Part shown: in pieces, positions 8,289 through 14,883 of the stretch
Numbering within the stretch: position 1 is the stretch's first letter
How the letters are laid out: each line of letters opens with the position of its first letter
DNA from: Planctomycetota bacterium
Lineage (GTDB): Bacteria; Planctomycetota; Phycisphaerae; Phycisphaerales; SM1A02
Assembly: GCA_027295365.1 (NCBI GenBank)
Contig: JAPULD010000069.1
Location: forward strand, 1-18,481
Direction: 5' to 3'
DNA length: 18,481 bases
Program-made: the position numbers and the translations under genes
The notes under the pieces: generated by a model
What the model was told of the DNA's origin: nothing
The model's database searches: none
What the model saw: only the letters and a program-made list of their open reading frames with translations

Positions 8289-9389
8289 TCACAGCACGCG
8301 CTGGGCTTTGGGATACGACCCCAGGACTTTCAATGACACACAATGGGTACGCGCCTCGTCAATGGCGCGTTTCATCGTCGCGTCCTCTTGATGGGAATCG
8401 CAATCGATGAAGAAGGTATAGTCCCAATTTTGCCTTCCGCTGGGGCGTTTCTCGATGTGACTCAGGTTGATCGAAGCATCGCGAAACACACCCAACACAT
8501 CCACCAGAGCCCCGGGTTTGTGGGCCGTGACGAACATGATCGTCGTCTTGTCCTCGCCACTGGGCCGGGCGGCCTGGGTGCCGATGATCAGGAATCGCGT
8601 GATGTTGTTGGGCTTGTCCTGGATGGCCGTGAAGACGGGTTTGACGCCATAGATCTCCCCGGCGAGTTCCGAGCCGATCGCTGCGGCGTTGGGCTCCGCC
8701 GCGGCGTGCTTCACCGCCGCCGAGGAACTGGCCATGGGAATCAACTCCGCCTCCGGATACTGGTTGCGCAACCACTGGCGACACTGGCTGAAGATCTGGG
8801 GTTTGGAGTAAATGCGAAGGATCTCGTTGGGGGGGCCATTCGTGAGCAGGGCCTGGGCCACGTCGATCAACGCCTCGGCGTAAATCGTCACCTCCGAAAT
8901 CTGAAACGCATCAAGGGTGTCGGTGATGCCGCCCCCGATGGAATTCTCGTAGGGCACGAGACCGTAATGACAGCGACCTGCCTGGACTTCCTTGAACACG
9001 TGCTCGATCTCGTGCAAGTCATCGAAATCGACCGAAGAGCCGAAGTGCCTTGTCGCGGCGACGTGACTGAAGGACCCCTCGGGCCCCAGGTAGCCGACCC
9101 GAAGTGGCATCTCCAATCGGAAGCTGCCCGACATCAGTTCGCGATAAATGGCCTCGATCGTCCGGCCCGGCAAAGGACCCTCGTTGAGGCCAAGCACTTT
9201 TTCGAGCACCTGCTTCTCGCGATGGGGGGCGTAAATGGGCGTCCCATCGGTCTGCTTGAGCTTGCCCACCTCGACCACGACCTCGGCGCGATCGCTGAGA
9301 GCCTGAATCAGGCGAAGGTCGATCTCGTCGATCCGGCGGCGCAGGGCTTCGAGGTCGTCGGGTGGCTGATTGGAATCTGCTTCTGACAT
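8289..9389 (-). CDS. pheA: Bifunctional chorismate mutase / prephenate dehydratase (P-protein)
   Basis: This 366-residue cytoplasmic enzyme converts chorismate to prephenate and then to phenylpyruvate for phenylalanine synthesis. An AroQ chorismate mutase domain occupies about residues 11-92, with arginines near 18 and 34, the VGKLK motif (Lys45) and REKQ (Arg57, Glu58) matching the known active-site positions. The prephenate dehydratase domain covers about 96-272: it begins VGYLGPEGSFSH, has VPYENSIGGG, and ends with the catalytic TRF motif (264-266). An ACT domain (about 282-362) shows GALVDVL and HIEKRPS, the usual phenylalanine-binding motifs (GALxxxL and ESRP-like), so feedback inhibition is likely. 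The length is normal for the fused class. The Shine-Dalgarno before the ATG at 9389 is weak. The gene is divergent from the tmRNA 113 bases away and has no operon partner here. Confidence 0.95.
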   Translation of the reverse strand: MSEADSNQPPDDLEALRRRIDEIDLRLIQALSDRAEVVVEVGKLKQTDGTPIYAPHREKQVLEKVLGLNEGPLPGRTIEAIYRELMSGSFRLEMPLRVGYLGPEGSFSHVAATRHFGSSVDFDDLHEIEHVFKEVQAGRCHYGLVPYENSIGGGITDTLDAFQISEVTIYAEALIDVAQALLTNGPPNEILRIYSKPQIFSQCRQWLRNQYPEAELIPMASSSAAVKHAAAEPNAAAIGSELAGEIYGVKPVFTAIQDKPNNITRFLIIGTQAARPSGEDKTTIMFVTAHKPGALVDVLGVFRDASINLSHIEKRPSGRQNWDYTFFIDCDSHQEDATMKRAIDEARTHCVSLKVLGSYPKAQRVL

Positions 9390-9502
9390 GCGTGGATCCG
9401 GTTTTCGCTCATTATCGGCGGAACTTCAAAGAGACTGTACTCGACCTTGAACCGGACCGATCCTAACATGAGCTTGTTGAGGCTATTCGCTCTTTGACAA
9501 TT

Positions 9503-9850
9503 GGGGCCGATCCGGAATCGACCGGACAGGGAAGGCATTTCGTGGCGCGTCGTGGAGCATCCTTGCCACGTAAAAAGGATGCACAATTATACTTGCCAAC
9601 ACGCAGTATGCCCTCGCAGCCTAATTAGGCTTCGCAGTCGTCGTCTGACGCCCGATGGGGCGACGACTGAAAAACATCGGGCTGGTCCCAAAGGGCTGAC
9701 CGGCCTCGGCGGGACGAGAAACTCGCCGGTTTTGACAAGATGAAACGCTGTCGTTTGCGGTTCTTCAAGTCGAGATCAAAGAAACGACTACACGCGTAGA
9801 GGCGATTTGCTGACTGTTTCGGCACGGGGGTTCGAATCCCCCCGGCTCCA
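9503..9850 (+). ncRNA. ssrA: Transfer-messenger RNA (tmRNA)
   Basis: This stable RNA rescues stalled ribosomes by trans-translation. The 5' end GGGGCCG pairs with CGGCTCC at the 3' end (one G-U), followed by discriminator A at 9850; CCA is not encoded. The D-like region reads GGAATCGACCGG, close to the conserved tmRNA motif. The T-arm is GGGGG-TTCGAAT-CCCCC. Pseudoknot 1 is visible: CGTGG (9551-9555) with CCACG (9566-9570), and GCATCC (9557-9562) with GGATGC (9577-9582). Exactly 12 bases later the tag frame opens. Pseudoknot 2 pairs GTCGTCG with CGACGAC and GCCCGAT with ATCGGGC. Further pairs, GTCCC/GGGAC with CCGGC/GCCGG and GTCGTTT/AAACGAC, suggest pseudoknots 3 and 4. It is a one-piece tmRNA. 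Frames running through it are not proteins. The promoter could not be fixed. Confidence 0.96.
9595..9624 (+). other. tmRNA proteolysis-tag reading frame (ANTQYALAA)
   Basis: The resume codon is GCC at 9595, 12 bases after pseudoknot 1, as in E. coli. Nine codons encode ANTQYALAA and end at TAA (9622-9624). With the tmRNA-borne alanine the tag would be AANTQYALAA. The ALAA end is the standard ClpXP-type degron. The stop lies within the 14-base palindrome AGCCTAATTAGGCT, the tip of the following helix. Confidence 0.88.
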
Positions 9851-9883
9851 CTTTTCGCTGGTTCTGCAATTCAGTGCAGGGCC

Positions 9884-9921
9884 ACGCAATAAAACCCTGA
9901 GACCCTCAGGGTTTTTTGCGT
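9884..9921 (+). terminator. Intrinsic terminator of ssrA
   Basis: A perfect 6-base-pair core, CCCTGA (9895-9900) and TCAGGG (9906-9911), encloses a 5-base loop and is followed by six T. Flanking AAAA pairs with TTTT and ACGC with GCGT, extending the stem. It begins about 34 bases after the tmRNA 3' end. A-runs on the left side would also let it work on the minus strand. Confidence 0.88.
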
Positions 9922-9942
9922 TTTGGGATGAGCCCTTATAGT
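9916..9942 (+). promoter_or_regulatory. Candidate promoter of the DUF2237 gene
   Basis: TATAGT (9937-9942) is a good -10 box 27 bases before the ATG. TTGCGT (9916-9921) is a weak -35 with 15-base spacing, and it lies within the right arm and tail of the ssrA terminator. If real, the terminator and promoter share bases. Confidence 0.3.
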
Positions 9943-9969
9943 GAGCAACCAGGAAACCAGGAGGATTCT

Positions 9970-10347
9970 ATGGTCGCCAAACCCCACAACGTTCTCGGCT
10001 CTCCCCTCCACTGCTGCTGTACCGATCCGATGACCGGCTTCTATCGCAATGGGCATTGCGAGACTGGACCGGACGATCAGGGCCTCCACATCGTTTGTGC
10101 AGAGATGACGACGGAGTTTCTCGAGTTCAGCAGGTCCGTGGGGAATGACCTCTCCACGCCAACTCCGGAAGCTGGCTTTAATGGACTTCGACCGGGTGAC
10201 CGCTGGTGTCTCTGCGTCGAGCGATGGCGGGAAGCACTTGAGGCGGGAGTCGCCCCGCCGGTGGTCCTGGAAGCGACGCACATTTCAGCGCTGGAGTTCG
10301 TTGACCTCAATGACCTGCAACACCATGCGGTAACTGCCGACGAGTAA
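9970..10347 (+). CDS. DUF2237 family protein
   Basis: This 125-residue soluble protein of a conserved but functionally unassigned family carries the family's landmarks in order: NVLGSPLHCC (7-16), DPMTGFYRNGHC (19-30), HIVCAEMT (40-47), the block FLEFSRSVGNDLSTP (50-64), GDRWCLC (76-82), and RWREALEAGVAPPVVLEATH (85-104). The regularly placed cysteines and histidines suggest a metal site or redox role, but this is inference. Length is normal for the family. The ATG at 9970 was chosen because AGGAGG lies five bases upstream and the family N terminus follows; an earlier ATG at 9916 would start within the terminator stem. The gene converges on the fucosyltransferase with 18 bases between stops. 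Confidence 0.93.
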   Translation: MVAKPHNVLGSPLHCCCTDPMTGFYRNGHCETGPDDQGLHIVCAEMTTEFLEFSRSVGNDLSTPTPEAGFNGLRPGDRWCLCVERWREALEAGVAPPVVLEATHISALEFVDLNDLQHHAVTADE

Positions 10348-10365
10348 ATCGACGCGCCGCCGCAA

Positions 10366-11250
10366 TCAGTCCCAATCGATGGCTTCCCATCCCTCAGGGT
10401 ATCGATCAAGTGTATTGCGCCGCTCATCAACAAACCAACGGCGAGGTGCCACGACCTGTTTGTCCGGATGGCGTCCTAGCCAGGCGGCCCACCAACTGTA
10501 TGTGCTGTTAGCGATGATAAAATGACGACAGCGCGACATGACCTCAAGGTCAACCAGATCTCGCCGCGAGGAATCGAACTCGACGAAGACGACAGGATCG
10601 AGCATCTTCAAGTGTGTTCTTACCCAGTCCGGATCGTCGGAGAACACATAAAACCGAAGATCGTCAAACGCGTTGCGCAAGATCGTTGCAGCCTTTTCGT
10701 AGTATTCCAAAGGACACAGACCGAGTCGCTGAAGCACTTTCGGATCGGATGCGTAGTCACCGCGGCGGACGTGTACGGCCACAGACGGCACCGACTCCAT
10801 CTCAAGGGCCAGCGACTCTGCGGCCGGACCGAGCGCCTCGCGCAGGCGTAATTCCTCGCGGATACGTGGTGCAATATCTTTGAAGTAGTGTTCGAATTGC
10901 CAGTAACCGCGAAGGTAGACTGAGTTGCGAATGGGATCCGGCAGTTGGTTGATGCGATCCTTTACTTCTCTGCAGTATCGGATCGAGCCGGTCGGCGTGA
11001 TGCCGAATCGACGAAGCGGACGACGCCATCCCCGGTCATCACGTTTGCGATTGACCTGAGCGAGTTCATCAGGCGTGGCGAGTTCCACCTCGACATGATA
11101 GTGATGGAGCTGGCATTGTCGTTTTTGGTTTCCAATGTACTTTTGAACGTCCAGCTTCAGCGGCACATCGTAAATCAGGGACAGTTGGCGGGCCGCCGCG
11201 TATTGAAAGAACTGGTTGCCAAGCCCGCCCATGATCCTGCAGATAACCAT
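10366..11250 (-). CDS. GT11 family glycosyltransferase, probable alpha-1,2-fucosyltransferase
   Basis: This 294-residue enzyme is predicted to transfer fucose from GDP-fucose to a glycan acceptor, acting on surface polysaccharide or O-antigen precursors at the cytoplasmic face. Family marks are GGLGNQFFQYA (8-18), the GDP-fucose-binding motif HVRRGDY (160-166), SDD (204-206), and ANSTYSWWAAWLG (247-259). The length is typical of bacterial GT11 enzymes. No sugar-nucleotide or other glycan genes lie nearby, so the acceptor is unknown. The ATG at 11250 follows an AGGA that overlaps the TAG stop of the preceding lipoprotein gene; the 9-base gap indicates one operon and probable translational coupling. 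Confidence 0.92.
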   Translation of the reverse strand: MVICRIMGGLGNQFFQYAAARQLSLIYDVPLKLDVQKYIGNQKRQCQLHHYHVEVELATPDELAQVNRKRDDRGWRRPLRRFGITPTGSIRYCREVKDRINQLPDPIRNSVYLRGYWQFEHYFKDIAPRIREELRLREALGPAAESLALEMESVPSVAVHVRRGDYASDPKVLQRLGLCPLEYYEKAATILRNAFDDLRFYVFSDDPDWVRTHLKMLDPVVFVEFDSSRRDLVDLEVMSRCRHFIIANSTYSWWAAWLGRHPDKQVVAPRRWFVDERRNTLDRYPEGWEAIDWD

Positions 11251-11259
11251 TCTGTCGTC

Positions 11260-11643
11260 CTACTTGTTCTCTTTCGGCAACAGCTCAAAATGCGCCACCT
11301 GGAAGCGGTCATCCACGACCGACCCGCTGACTCGAGCTTGACGAACTTCGTTGCAGAATCCGTCTGAGGCGTGCGCATCGCCATGCTCGTCGATCTTGGT
11401 GCCATCGACGAAGTAGGCATCACCGTCGATTCGGACGGCCAAGTCACATCCCGACCCTTCAAGATCGAACTGGCACTGGCCGCATGACGCCTCGACGACG
11501 GTTCCCTGATACTGCATGACCGACGTCTCGGATGAATCCGCGGCCTGGCTGTCCATCGCGAGTTGTGCATTCTGCTGATTGCAACCCGTGACGGTCAACA
11601 CTGCGACTGACAGCGAGCTGAAGAAAACGGATGATCGCAACAT
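11260..11643 (-). CDS. Small cysteine-containing lipoprotein, DUF6370-like
   Basis: This 127-residue predicted lipoprotein has signal segment 1-20 with lipobox V-T-G-C (Cys21). The mature part has a Q/S/A-rich linker and then a compact domain with VVEASCGQCQFDL (CxxC at 54-57), GCDLAVRIDG (Cys66), YFVDGTKIDEHGDAHASDGFC (Cys97) and RVSGSVVDDRFQVAHFELLP. This pattern recalls a small family I know as DUF6370; I am fairly but not fully sure of the number. Four domain cysteines plus two histidines could form disulfides or bind a metal. Function is unassigned. The start at 11643 has an ideal AAGGAGG 7 bases upstream. It is the first gene of an operon with the fucosyltransferase, with no obvious functional link to it. 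Confidence 0.82.
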   Translation of the reverse strand: MLRSSVFFSSLSVAVLTVTGCNQQNAQLAMDSQAADSSETSVMQYQGTVVEASCGQCQFDLEGSGCDLAVRIDGDAYFVDGTKIDEHGDAHASDGFCNEVRQARVSGSVVDDRFQVAHFELLPKENK

Positions 11644-11994
11644 GAAAGAGCCTCCTTTGAAAACGGCTTTAAAGCACCGAGGTTGAATTCATAAACGCAT
11701 TGATTTCAAGGCATCCTATGAGATCACAAGACGAAGTGCATTCTGTCGCGCCTCCTGAAACTTGGCAAGTCCGTCCACTCGAAATCGATGGTTGCTTCAT
11801 ATCGACTGGAGTCAGTATGAGCATCATGAGAAAAGTCGTGATCGCCCCACCTCCATTGCTTTCTATTTCAGAACCGGACGTACGGCTACGTCAATCTGAT
11901 GCACACCTGGAGCGCCTCCTTGGTCGAGATCGGCTTCCGGCCGTAACACGCTCTATGATGTTCGGGAACGAGGCCCGTGCATTCATGTTCTGTC
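11644..11994. other. Intergenic stretch, no confident gene
   Basis: This region lies between the lipoprotein (minus, leading away) and the end of the AlkC-like gene (minus, leading in). Open frames crossing it have atypical composition and overlap the AlkC-like gene. One plus-strand frame ending TAA at about 11943-11945 reads a protein-like tail, TYGYVNLMHTWSASLVEIGF, but is preceded by several in-frame stops. This could be a relic or chance. No good hairpin with T-run was seen. Confidence 0.4.
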
Positions 11995-12813
11995 TCATTG
12001 CTGCCGACGCTGGGCGCGCCGGACAATGTAACGCGTGGCGTCCGACCGGGACTCGCGGCTCCAACGGGAGCAGACTTGCTCGACCCAATCCGGGGCGGAT
12101 TTTCCGGCATCATTGAGCCAATTGGCGACCGCGTCCTGCACATACCGGTTGGGATCCGACTTGCAAGGCTCCAACAATGGCAGGCCCTGTGCAGGCTTCG
12201 CCACCAACGCCTTCAAGTGACGGGTCCACACGCCCCGGGGCCGCGTTCCTTCGATGGCGAACCGCCGAAGCAGCGGGTTGTCCGATAGCACCCAAGGCAT
12301 CAGCAACCGAAATCCAAGGTCGAGCTCGTCCGCGAGATGAGGGCGCACGCATGACCACGCGCATTCGCGCACCCCGAAGTGCGGATCAATGGCGAAACGT
12401 CGTGCACGTCTGAGTCGCTGTCTCAGCGACAGATTCGGATTCGCTTCGTCCATGAAAGCCGCCCACTCACGGACGCAGTCTGAGCGGTGCGACGCCAGGC
12501 GTTCGTAGACGGCCTCCCGCGTTTTCCAGGTGCGAGTGAGTCGGTCCAGGGCGGTCCCGATGCCCCGGATCCGCGCCATGACACCCTTGGTGCGAAGAAT
12601 TTCCCAGTCCTCGTTCAATCGGTCTCGCGATCGACCAAGACCGATGTCCGGAGCGATCTTCTGGAGCAGCAGCCCCTGATCGATGGCGAGCCATTCCACG
12701 AGATTCGCGGTTTCCAGCTTCCCGGCATTCAACAAGCGCAGGGTCTGCAGGGGAATGTCGGCCATCCGGCTCGCGCCGATTCGGCGTACGGTCTGTTGAG
12801 GTCGGTTCCCCAT
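11995..12813 (-). CDS. AlkC-like HEAT-repeat protein (DNA alkylation repair superfamily)
   Basis: This 272-residue soluble alpha-helical protein has a C-terminal half with helical repeats typical of AlkC/AlkD-like alkyl-DNA glycosylase relatives: FGVRECAWSCVRPHL (146-160), NPLLRRFAIEGTRPRGVW (179-196), and SDPNRYVQDAVANWLNDAGK (219-238), which closely matches the family's D-P-x-x-Y-V-x-x-x-V-A-N-x-L-N-D pattern. The N-terminal 130 residues are rich in R, L and W and poorly recognisable. AlkC/AlkD proteins remove N3- and N7-alkylpurines, but many relatives lack activity, so enzyme function here is only a possibility. The ATG at 12813 overlaps the TGA of the sigma-factor gene by one base (TGATG), and no independent Shine-Dalgarno is evident, so expression is probably tied to the sigma factor. 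A downstream ATG at residue 17 is an alternative start. Confidence 0.75.
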   Translation of the reverse strand: MGNRPQQTVRRIGASRMADIPLQTLRLLNAGKLETANLVEWLAIDQGLLLQKIAPDIGLGRSRDRLNEDWEILRTKGVMARIRGIGTALDRLTRTWKTREAVYERLASHRSDCVREWAAFMDEANPNLSLRQRLRRARRFAIDPHFGVRECAWSCVRPHLADELDLGFRLLMPWVLSDNPLLRRFAIEGTRPRGVWTRHLKALVAKPAQGLPLLEPCKSDPNRYVQDAVANWLNDAGKSAPDWVEQVCSRWSRESRSDATRYIVRRAQRRQQ

Positions 12814-13703
12814 CAGAGTTCAAGTATGGCGCGTAGTTCTCCGCGCCGTATCCACGTGTCGACGAGTTGTTTGGAATCCACGCCCTTGGCAAATGGATGG
12901 TCGCGATAGAGTGTCGCATACTCGGCCTCGACCGCCTCGAGTTCGTCTGATCGCGACTCGGAGACTTCGCGGATGTGCTTCATATGACCACGTGAGAACA
13001 ACAGATTATCGGGGTCCACGATCCCCTGCTGGATGAAGCCCTTGGTCTTCTGAGCGCACCGGCACGGGTTTTCCTTGCGTACGAGACCGCACTTCTGGTC
13101 CATGAAGTTATGAAGATCGCGCCGGGCCCTTGAGAGACGCTGCCGGAAGTTGGCGGGCGTGACTTCCATGATGTCCGAGCCGATCCGATCGGTCACGCCG
13201 AACAGCTCGGCGAGGATGTAGACGAGGCGTTGCTCCCGGTTAAGACACAGCAGCATACCCATCATGCATCCGATCTTGGCCTCCTCGACCACGACGTGCA
13301 ACTCCACCGGCAGGGTCGATTCGTCGGGTGGGTCGTAATCATGGATTGCGTCGAGCTGATCTCCATAGGCGGCAAAAGTCGTCACCATCCGCTCGATCGG
13401 TCGTCGATTCATGTTCAGCACATGGTTCTTCACGATTCTGTAGAGCCAGGTTCGAAACGCGGCCCGACCTTCGAACGAGGAGAGTTTGGTGACCATCTTC
13501 AGAAGCACTTCCTGAGTGATATCCTCGGCATCCTGAGGGGAATGCACCATTCGCAGGGCGAGGTTGTAAATCCACGCCTGATGTCGCTCCACGAGTGCCT
13601 CGAGGGCATGCCGATCACCATTAGTGGCGCGTTCAACCAACGTCTCGTCGGACGGGTCGGGCGAATAGCCAGTCGACATCGGGTTCTCTGTCATCGCCTT
13701 CAT
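12813..13703 (-). CDS. ECF-type RNA polymerase sigma factor with C-terminal CxC extension
   Basis: This 296-residue transcription initiation factor has sigma region 2 at about 35-102 (HQAWIYNLALRMVHSPQDAE, then DITQEVLLKM and FRTWLYRIVKNHVLNMNRR), which binds core polymerase and the -10 element. Region 4 spans about 145-202 (LNREQRLVYILAELFGV, later NFRQRLSRARRDLHNFM), the -35-binding helix-turn-helix, though its turn is degenerate. The remaining 95 residues exceed a minimal ECF factor and begin CGLVRKENPCRCAQKT (Cys205, 214 and 216), a cysteine motif known from some extended ECF groups that might bind zinc or sense redox. The start at 13703 was chosen for AGGAG five bases upstream; the ATG at 13733 lacks a site. 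No anti-sigma gene adjoins. The AlkC-like gene is co-translated downstream. Confidence 0.9.
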   Translation of the reverse strand: MKAMTENPMSTGYSPDPSDETLVERATNGDRHALEALVERHQAWIYNLALRMVHSPQDAEDITQEVLLKMVTKLSSFEGRAAFRTWLYRIVKNHVLNMNRRPIERMVTTFAAYGDQLDAIHDYDPPDESTLPVELHVVVEEAKIGCMMGMLLCLNREQRLVYILAELFGVTDRIGSDIMEVTPANFRQRLSRARRDLHNFMDQKCGLVRKENPCRCAQKTKGFIQQGIVDPDNLLFSRGHMKHIREVSESRSDELEAVEAEYATLYRDHPFAKGVDSKQLVDTWIRRGELRAILEL

Positions 13704-13759
13704 CGTATCTCCTGAAACAGAGTTCGAATCCATACATTAAGACACGGCTCGGCCCGGGT

Positions 13760-13819
13760 TGTGACCGTCACACCAAAATAGTCTCGAATTTCGGAAAAAT
13801 CGATCCGCGCGGTCACACC
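13760..13819. promoter_or_regulatory. Repeated GTCACACC sites in the sigma-factor/lipoprotein divergent region
   Basis: GTCACACC occurs twice on the plus strand (13767-13774 and 13812-13819), 45 bases apart start to start. The first copy belongs to an odd palindrome, GTGAC-C-GTCAC (13761-13771). TGTGACCG (13760-13767) and CGGTCACA (13810-13817) also form an 8-base inverted repeat. The placement between two divergent starts suggests operator sites; the regulator is unknown. Confidence 0.35.
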
Positions 13820-13870
13820 CGTCCAGACCTCGTGTCCAAAGAGACGGGTGGGAATCAACCTGCCCCGAAA

Positions 13871-13893
13871 TGCCCCACTTCGGACGTGGGGCA
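13871..13893 (+). promoter_or_regulatory. 5'-leader hairpin before the ABM-like lipoprotein gene
   Basis: TGCCCCAC (13871-13878) and GTGGGGCA (13886-13893) form a perfect 8-base-pair stem with a 7-base loop. It ends five bases before the GGAG ribosome-binding site of the gene starting at 13907. No T-run follows, so it is not an ordinary terminator. It may stabilise the leader or modulate translation. Confidence 0.45.
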
Positions 13894-13906
13894 GAACGGA
13901 GTCCCG

Positions 13907-14695
13907 ATGAACCATTCAGTCAGTCTCATAGCGGCGGTCGCGATCGTCGCCGGCTGCCACACTACGAATGAAACGCCCCGATCCGCTGACGGCGTCGGGG
14001 CGAACCCAGGAACGCTCAAGGAATCCACAATGCCCGAACAGACGATCAATCACATCAACTACGCAATCCCCGCCGCAACCAATCCTCAGGTCGTTGAAAT
14101 CGCCGCGTATTCAGTTCGCGAGGATCAATTCAAGCAATTCGATGGCGTGCACCAGCGGCTGATGGACGCGATTCTACCGATGCCCGGGTTCGTGCGTGCC
14201 ATCGCGCTGCGGGGCGGCGAGGACGATCTTCATATCGTGGATTATGTCGTGTGGGAATCCCGAGACGATGCAACTCGGGCCGCGAAGGATTTGCAAAGCG
14301 ATGACGTCTACCCGGCCATCATGGCCTTGATCGAGCGCATGCACTACTTCGGTCACAGCCGCGTTCTCGATCGCCTCGCCCCCGGTGCCGCCGAAGGGGA
14401 TGTGTACGAGTTCGCAGCCTTTACCATCAAGGCCGGCGAGACTCACTCGTTCCTTGCCAAGCAGCCCGCGCTTTTCGAGGCGGTCGCGAATCAGCCGGGA
14501 TTCCTGGAGTCGCAGAAGTCGCAGGACATCGATATGCCCGATCGCTTCATCGACCTGCTGCGATGGGAATCGATGGAAGCGGCAACGGCCGCAACTGAAG
14601 CGTTGCACGAGATGGTCGTGTGCCAGTCAGCCATGTCCCATGTCGACCGCGACGACTTGTTCCTTCACCTGCGATTCTACCGTGAGACTCGTTGA
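13907..14695 (+). CDS. Lipoprotein with two ABM-like (dimeric alpha-beta barrel) repeats
   Basis: This is a 262-residue predicted lipoprotein: the signal segment ends IVAGC (Cys17), a good lipobox. A linker of about 40 residues is followed by two related units at about 62-155 and 166-258. Both start with V-x-E-(I/F)-A-A-(Y/F)-(S/T)-(V/I), place a helix with a P-G-F turn after it (PMPGFVRAIA, NQPGFLESQK), and continue with (V/L)-V/R-W-E-S and an A-rich helix. This is the ferredoxin-like fold of antibiotic biosynthesis monooxygenase (ABM) and related domains, here as an internal duplication able to form one pseudo-dimer. Catalytic function is not inferable. The ATG at 13907 was chosen for GGAG five bases before it and the lipoprotein signal right after; earlier in-frame ATGs lack both. 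It is divergent from the sigma factor. Confidence 0.78.
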   Translation: MNHSVSLIAAVAIVAGCHTTNETPRSADGVGANPGTLKESTMPEQTINHINYAIPAATNPQVVEIAAYSVREDQFKQFDGVHQRLMDAILPMPGFVRAIALRGGEDDLHIVDYVVWESRDDATRAAKDLQSDDVYPAIMALIERMHYFGHSRVLDRLAPGAAEGDVYEFAAFTIKAGETHSFLAKQPALFEAVANQPGFLESQKSQDIDMPDRFIDLLRWESMEAATAATEALHEMVVCQSAMSHVDRDDLFLHLRFYRETR

Positions 14696-14883
14696 GGTCG
14701 TTCGAGCGTCTTCTCAAGATCCATTCGGGGGTCATCACGTTCCGCATCGGGATCGTGGTGACTTCCGTATCGGGTTTGGCGGCGGCTCCGCTCCCAACTC
14801 AGCCGCTTGTGGGTCAACGCACGCCATGGGCATCATGCAATTGGATGTGATCACCCCGGCCTATTCGACTAACGATTTTCAAC

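Noticed and set aside
8343..9386. A 347-codon open frame opposite pheA
   Set aside because: It is a mirror frame of a clearly conserved enzyme gene, with no recognisable domain.
9495..9500. TTGACA as a -35 box for tmRNA
   Set aside because: It lies only two bases before the mature 5' end, so it cannot drive ssrA. No other convincing promoter was found in the 113-base gap.
11700..12116. A possible plus-strand gene in the gap before the AlkC-like gene, including a protein-like tail near 11880-11945
   Set aside because: The frame overlaps the AlkC-like gene and lacks a start signal. The protein-like tail is in a different frame with several stops just upstream.
14696..14883. A terminator between the convergent ABM-like and barrel genes
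   Set aside because: Only short, mismatched GC-rich arms and no T-run were found.
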